NCBI GenBank assembly: GCA_965153455.1
Contig: OZ234504.1
Location: 6,014,001 to 6,078,000, forward strand
Length of the DNA: 64,000 bases
Reading direction: 5' to 3'
DNA from: Sphagnum compactum
Taxonomy: Eukaryota; Bryophyta; Sphagnopsida; Sphagnales
Part shown: positions 63,679-64,000 of the stretch, in pieces
How the letters are laid out: every line of letters begins with the position of its first letter
How positions within the stretch are numbered: position 1 is the first letter of the stretch
Made by a program: the position numbers and the translations under genes
The notes under the pieces: generated by a model
Database searches by the model: none
Told to the model about the DNA's origin: nothing
Seen by the model: only the letters and a program-made list of their open reading frames with translations

Positions 63679-64000
63679 TCATTGTGTGAAAGCTGGGGTA
63701 TGAGAAGGTCCATTTGGATACAAGGCTCCATAGGGGGTCTTGGACTGAGTTTTCTGGGGCCTGACTAGGTCTCTTCGATTCCAATCCCCTCTTGCGTCTG
63801 CCCCCACCCATTGAGATCCCCAAGAACCCCTCCCCCCTCTACCCCTTGCTGTATCATAACTCAAACCCCTCCCATTTACATTTGCTCCCCCACCTCGACT
63901 CTCCCTACCCTCTGAACTTCCAGGTCTCCTATCCCAGTTGCTGCGGTCTGAAGACCCATAATTTCCTTCATGTGCACCTGAAGGATGAGCATCTTCTCCA
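63679..64000 (-). CDS. 3' end of a gene with Gly/Arg/Trp-rich tail (partial)
   Basis: The minus strand is open from the window edge to a TGA at 63681-63679 (106 residues). The translation is rich in Gly, Arg, Ser and Trp: SSDRSNWDRRPGSSEGRES, YDTARGRGGRGSWGSQWVGA, DARGDWNRRD, ending KTPYGALYPNGPSHTPAFTQ. Such RGG/W-containing tails are common in plant RNA-binding, transcription-elongation and RNA-silencing proteins, but no family is identified. The gene continues beyond the window. Confidence 0.55.
   Translation of the reverse strand, partial: GEDAHPSGAHEGNYGSSDRSNWDRRPGSSEGRESRGGGANVNGRGLSYDTARGRGGRGSWGSQWVGADARGDWNRRDLVRPQKTQSKTPYGALYPNGPSHTPAFTQ

Overview
The window is nuclear DNA of a land plant. 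All four recognisable protein genes are plant genes. Three are split by spliceosomal introns of roughly 80 to 700 bases, and two of their products (an ABC1-family kinase and a TypA/BipA GTPase) begin with extensions expected of chloroplast-targeted proteins. The intergenic DNA is very AT-rich and holds remnants of a Ty1/Copia retrotransposon, a hAT transposon, a tRNA-derived SINE and several MITE-like elements. I cannot fix the species. The F-box family and the hAT type suggest a seed-free plant (moss, lycophyte or fern), but this is inference.

Layout. (1) 1-8.7 kb: repeats and foldback DNA, then a complete five-exon gene for the regulatory (beta) subunit of protein kinase CK2 on the minus strand (5359-8034). 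(2) 8.7-23 kb: a transposon graveyard with a broken Copia pol fragment, a SINE, two families of dispersed repeats and the plus-strand exon relics of an NADPH-dependent reductase of the cinnamoyl-CoA/dihydroflavonol reductase type (15.6-17.2 kb). (3) 23.4-29.4 kb: a complete 14-exon gene, plus strand, for an ABC1K3-like plastoglobule kinase; one intron uses a GC donor. (4) 29.4-41 kb: an AT-rich desert with no gene, a MITE, a degenerate tandem repeat of about 60 to 68 bases and a 148-base duplication. (5) 41.5-47.3 kb: a complete 14-exon gene, plus strand, for chloroplast TypA/BipA. (6) 48.8-51.9 kb: a decayed hAT transposon. (7) 52.5-55.0 kb: an intronless gene for an 836-residue protein with a divergent F-box and a kelch-like C-terminal half. 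(8) 55-64 kb: intergenic DNA with a strong G-quadruplex motif, a duplicated block carrying cyclin-T-like pseudogene exons, a MITE and, at the right edge, the 3' end of a minus-strand gene with a Gly/Arg/Trp-rich tail.

How the genes relate. They do not form a pathway or cluster. CK2 beta tunes a nuclear/cytosolic (and in plants partly circadian and light-related) kinase, ABC1K3 and TypA act inside chloroplasts, and the F-box protein probably selects substrates for SCF ubiquitin ligases. Exon boundaries were set by hand from reading-frame continuity, splice-site bases and remembered family sequences. For each of the three split genes the exon lengths sum to a multiple of three with an open frame throughout. 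I see no convincing new biological system. The best leads are the cluster of three foldbacks at 1.6-2.2 kb, the reductase and cyclin-T relics, the degenerate satellite and the GC-AG intron.
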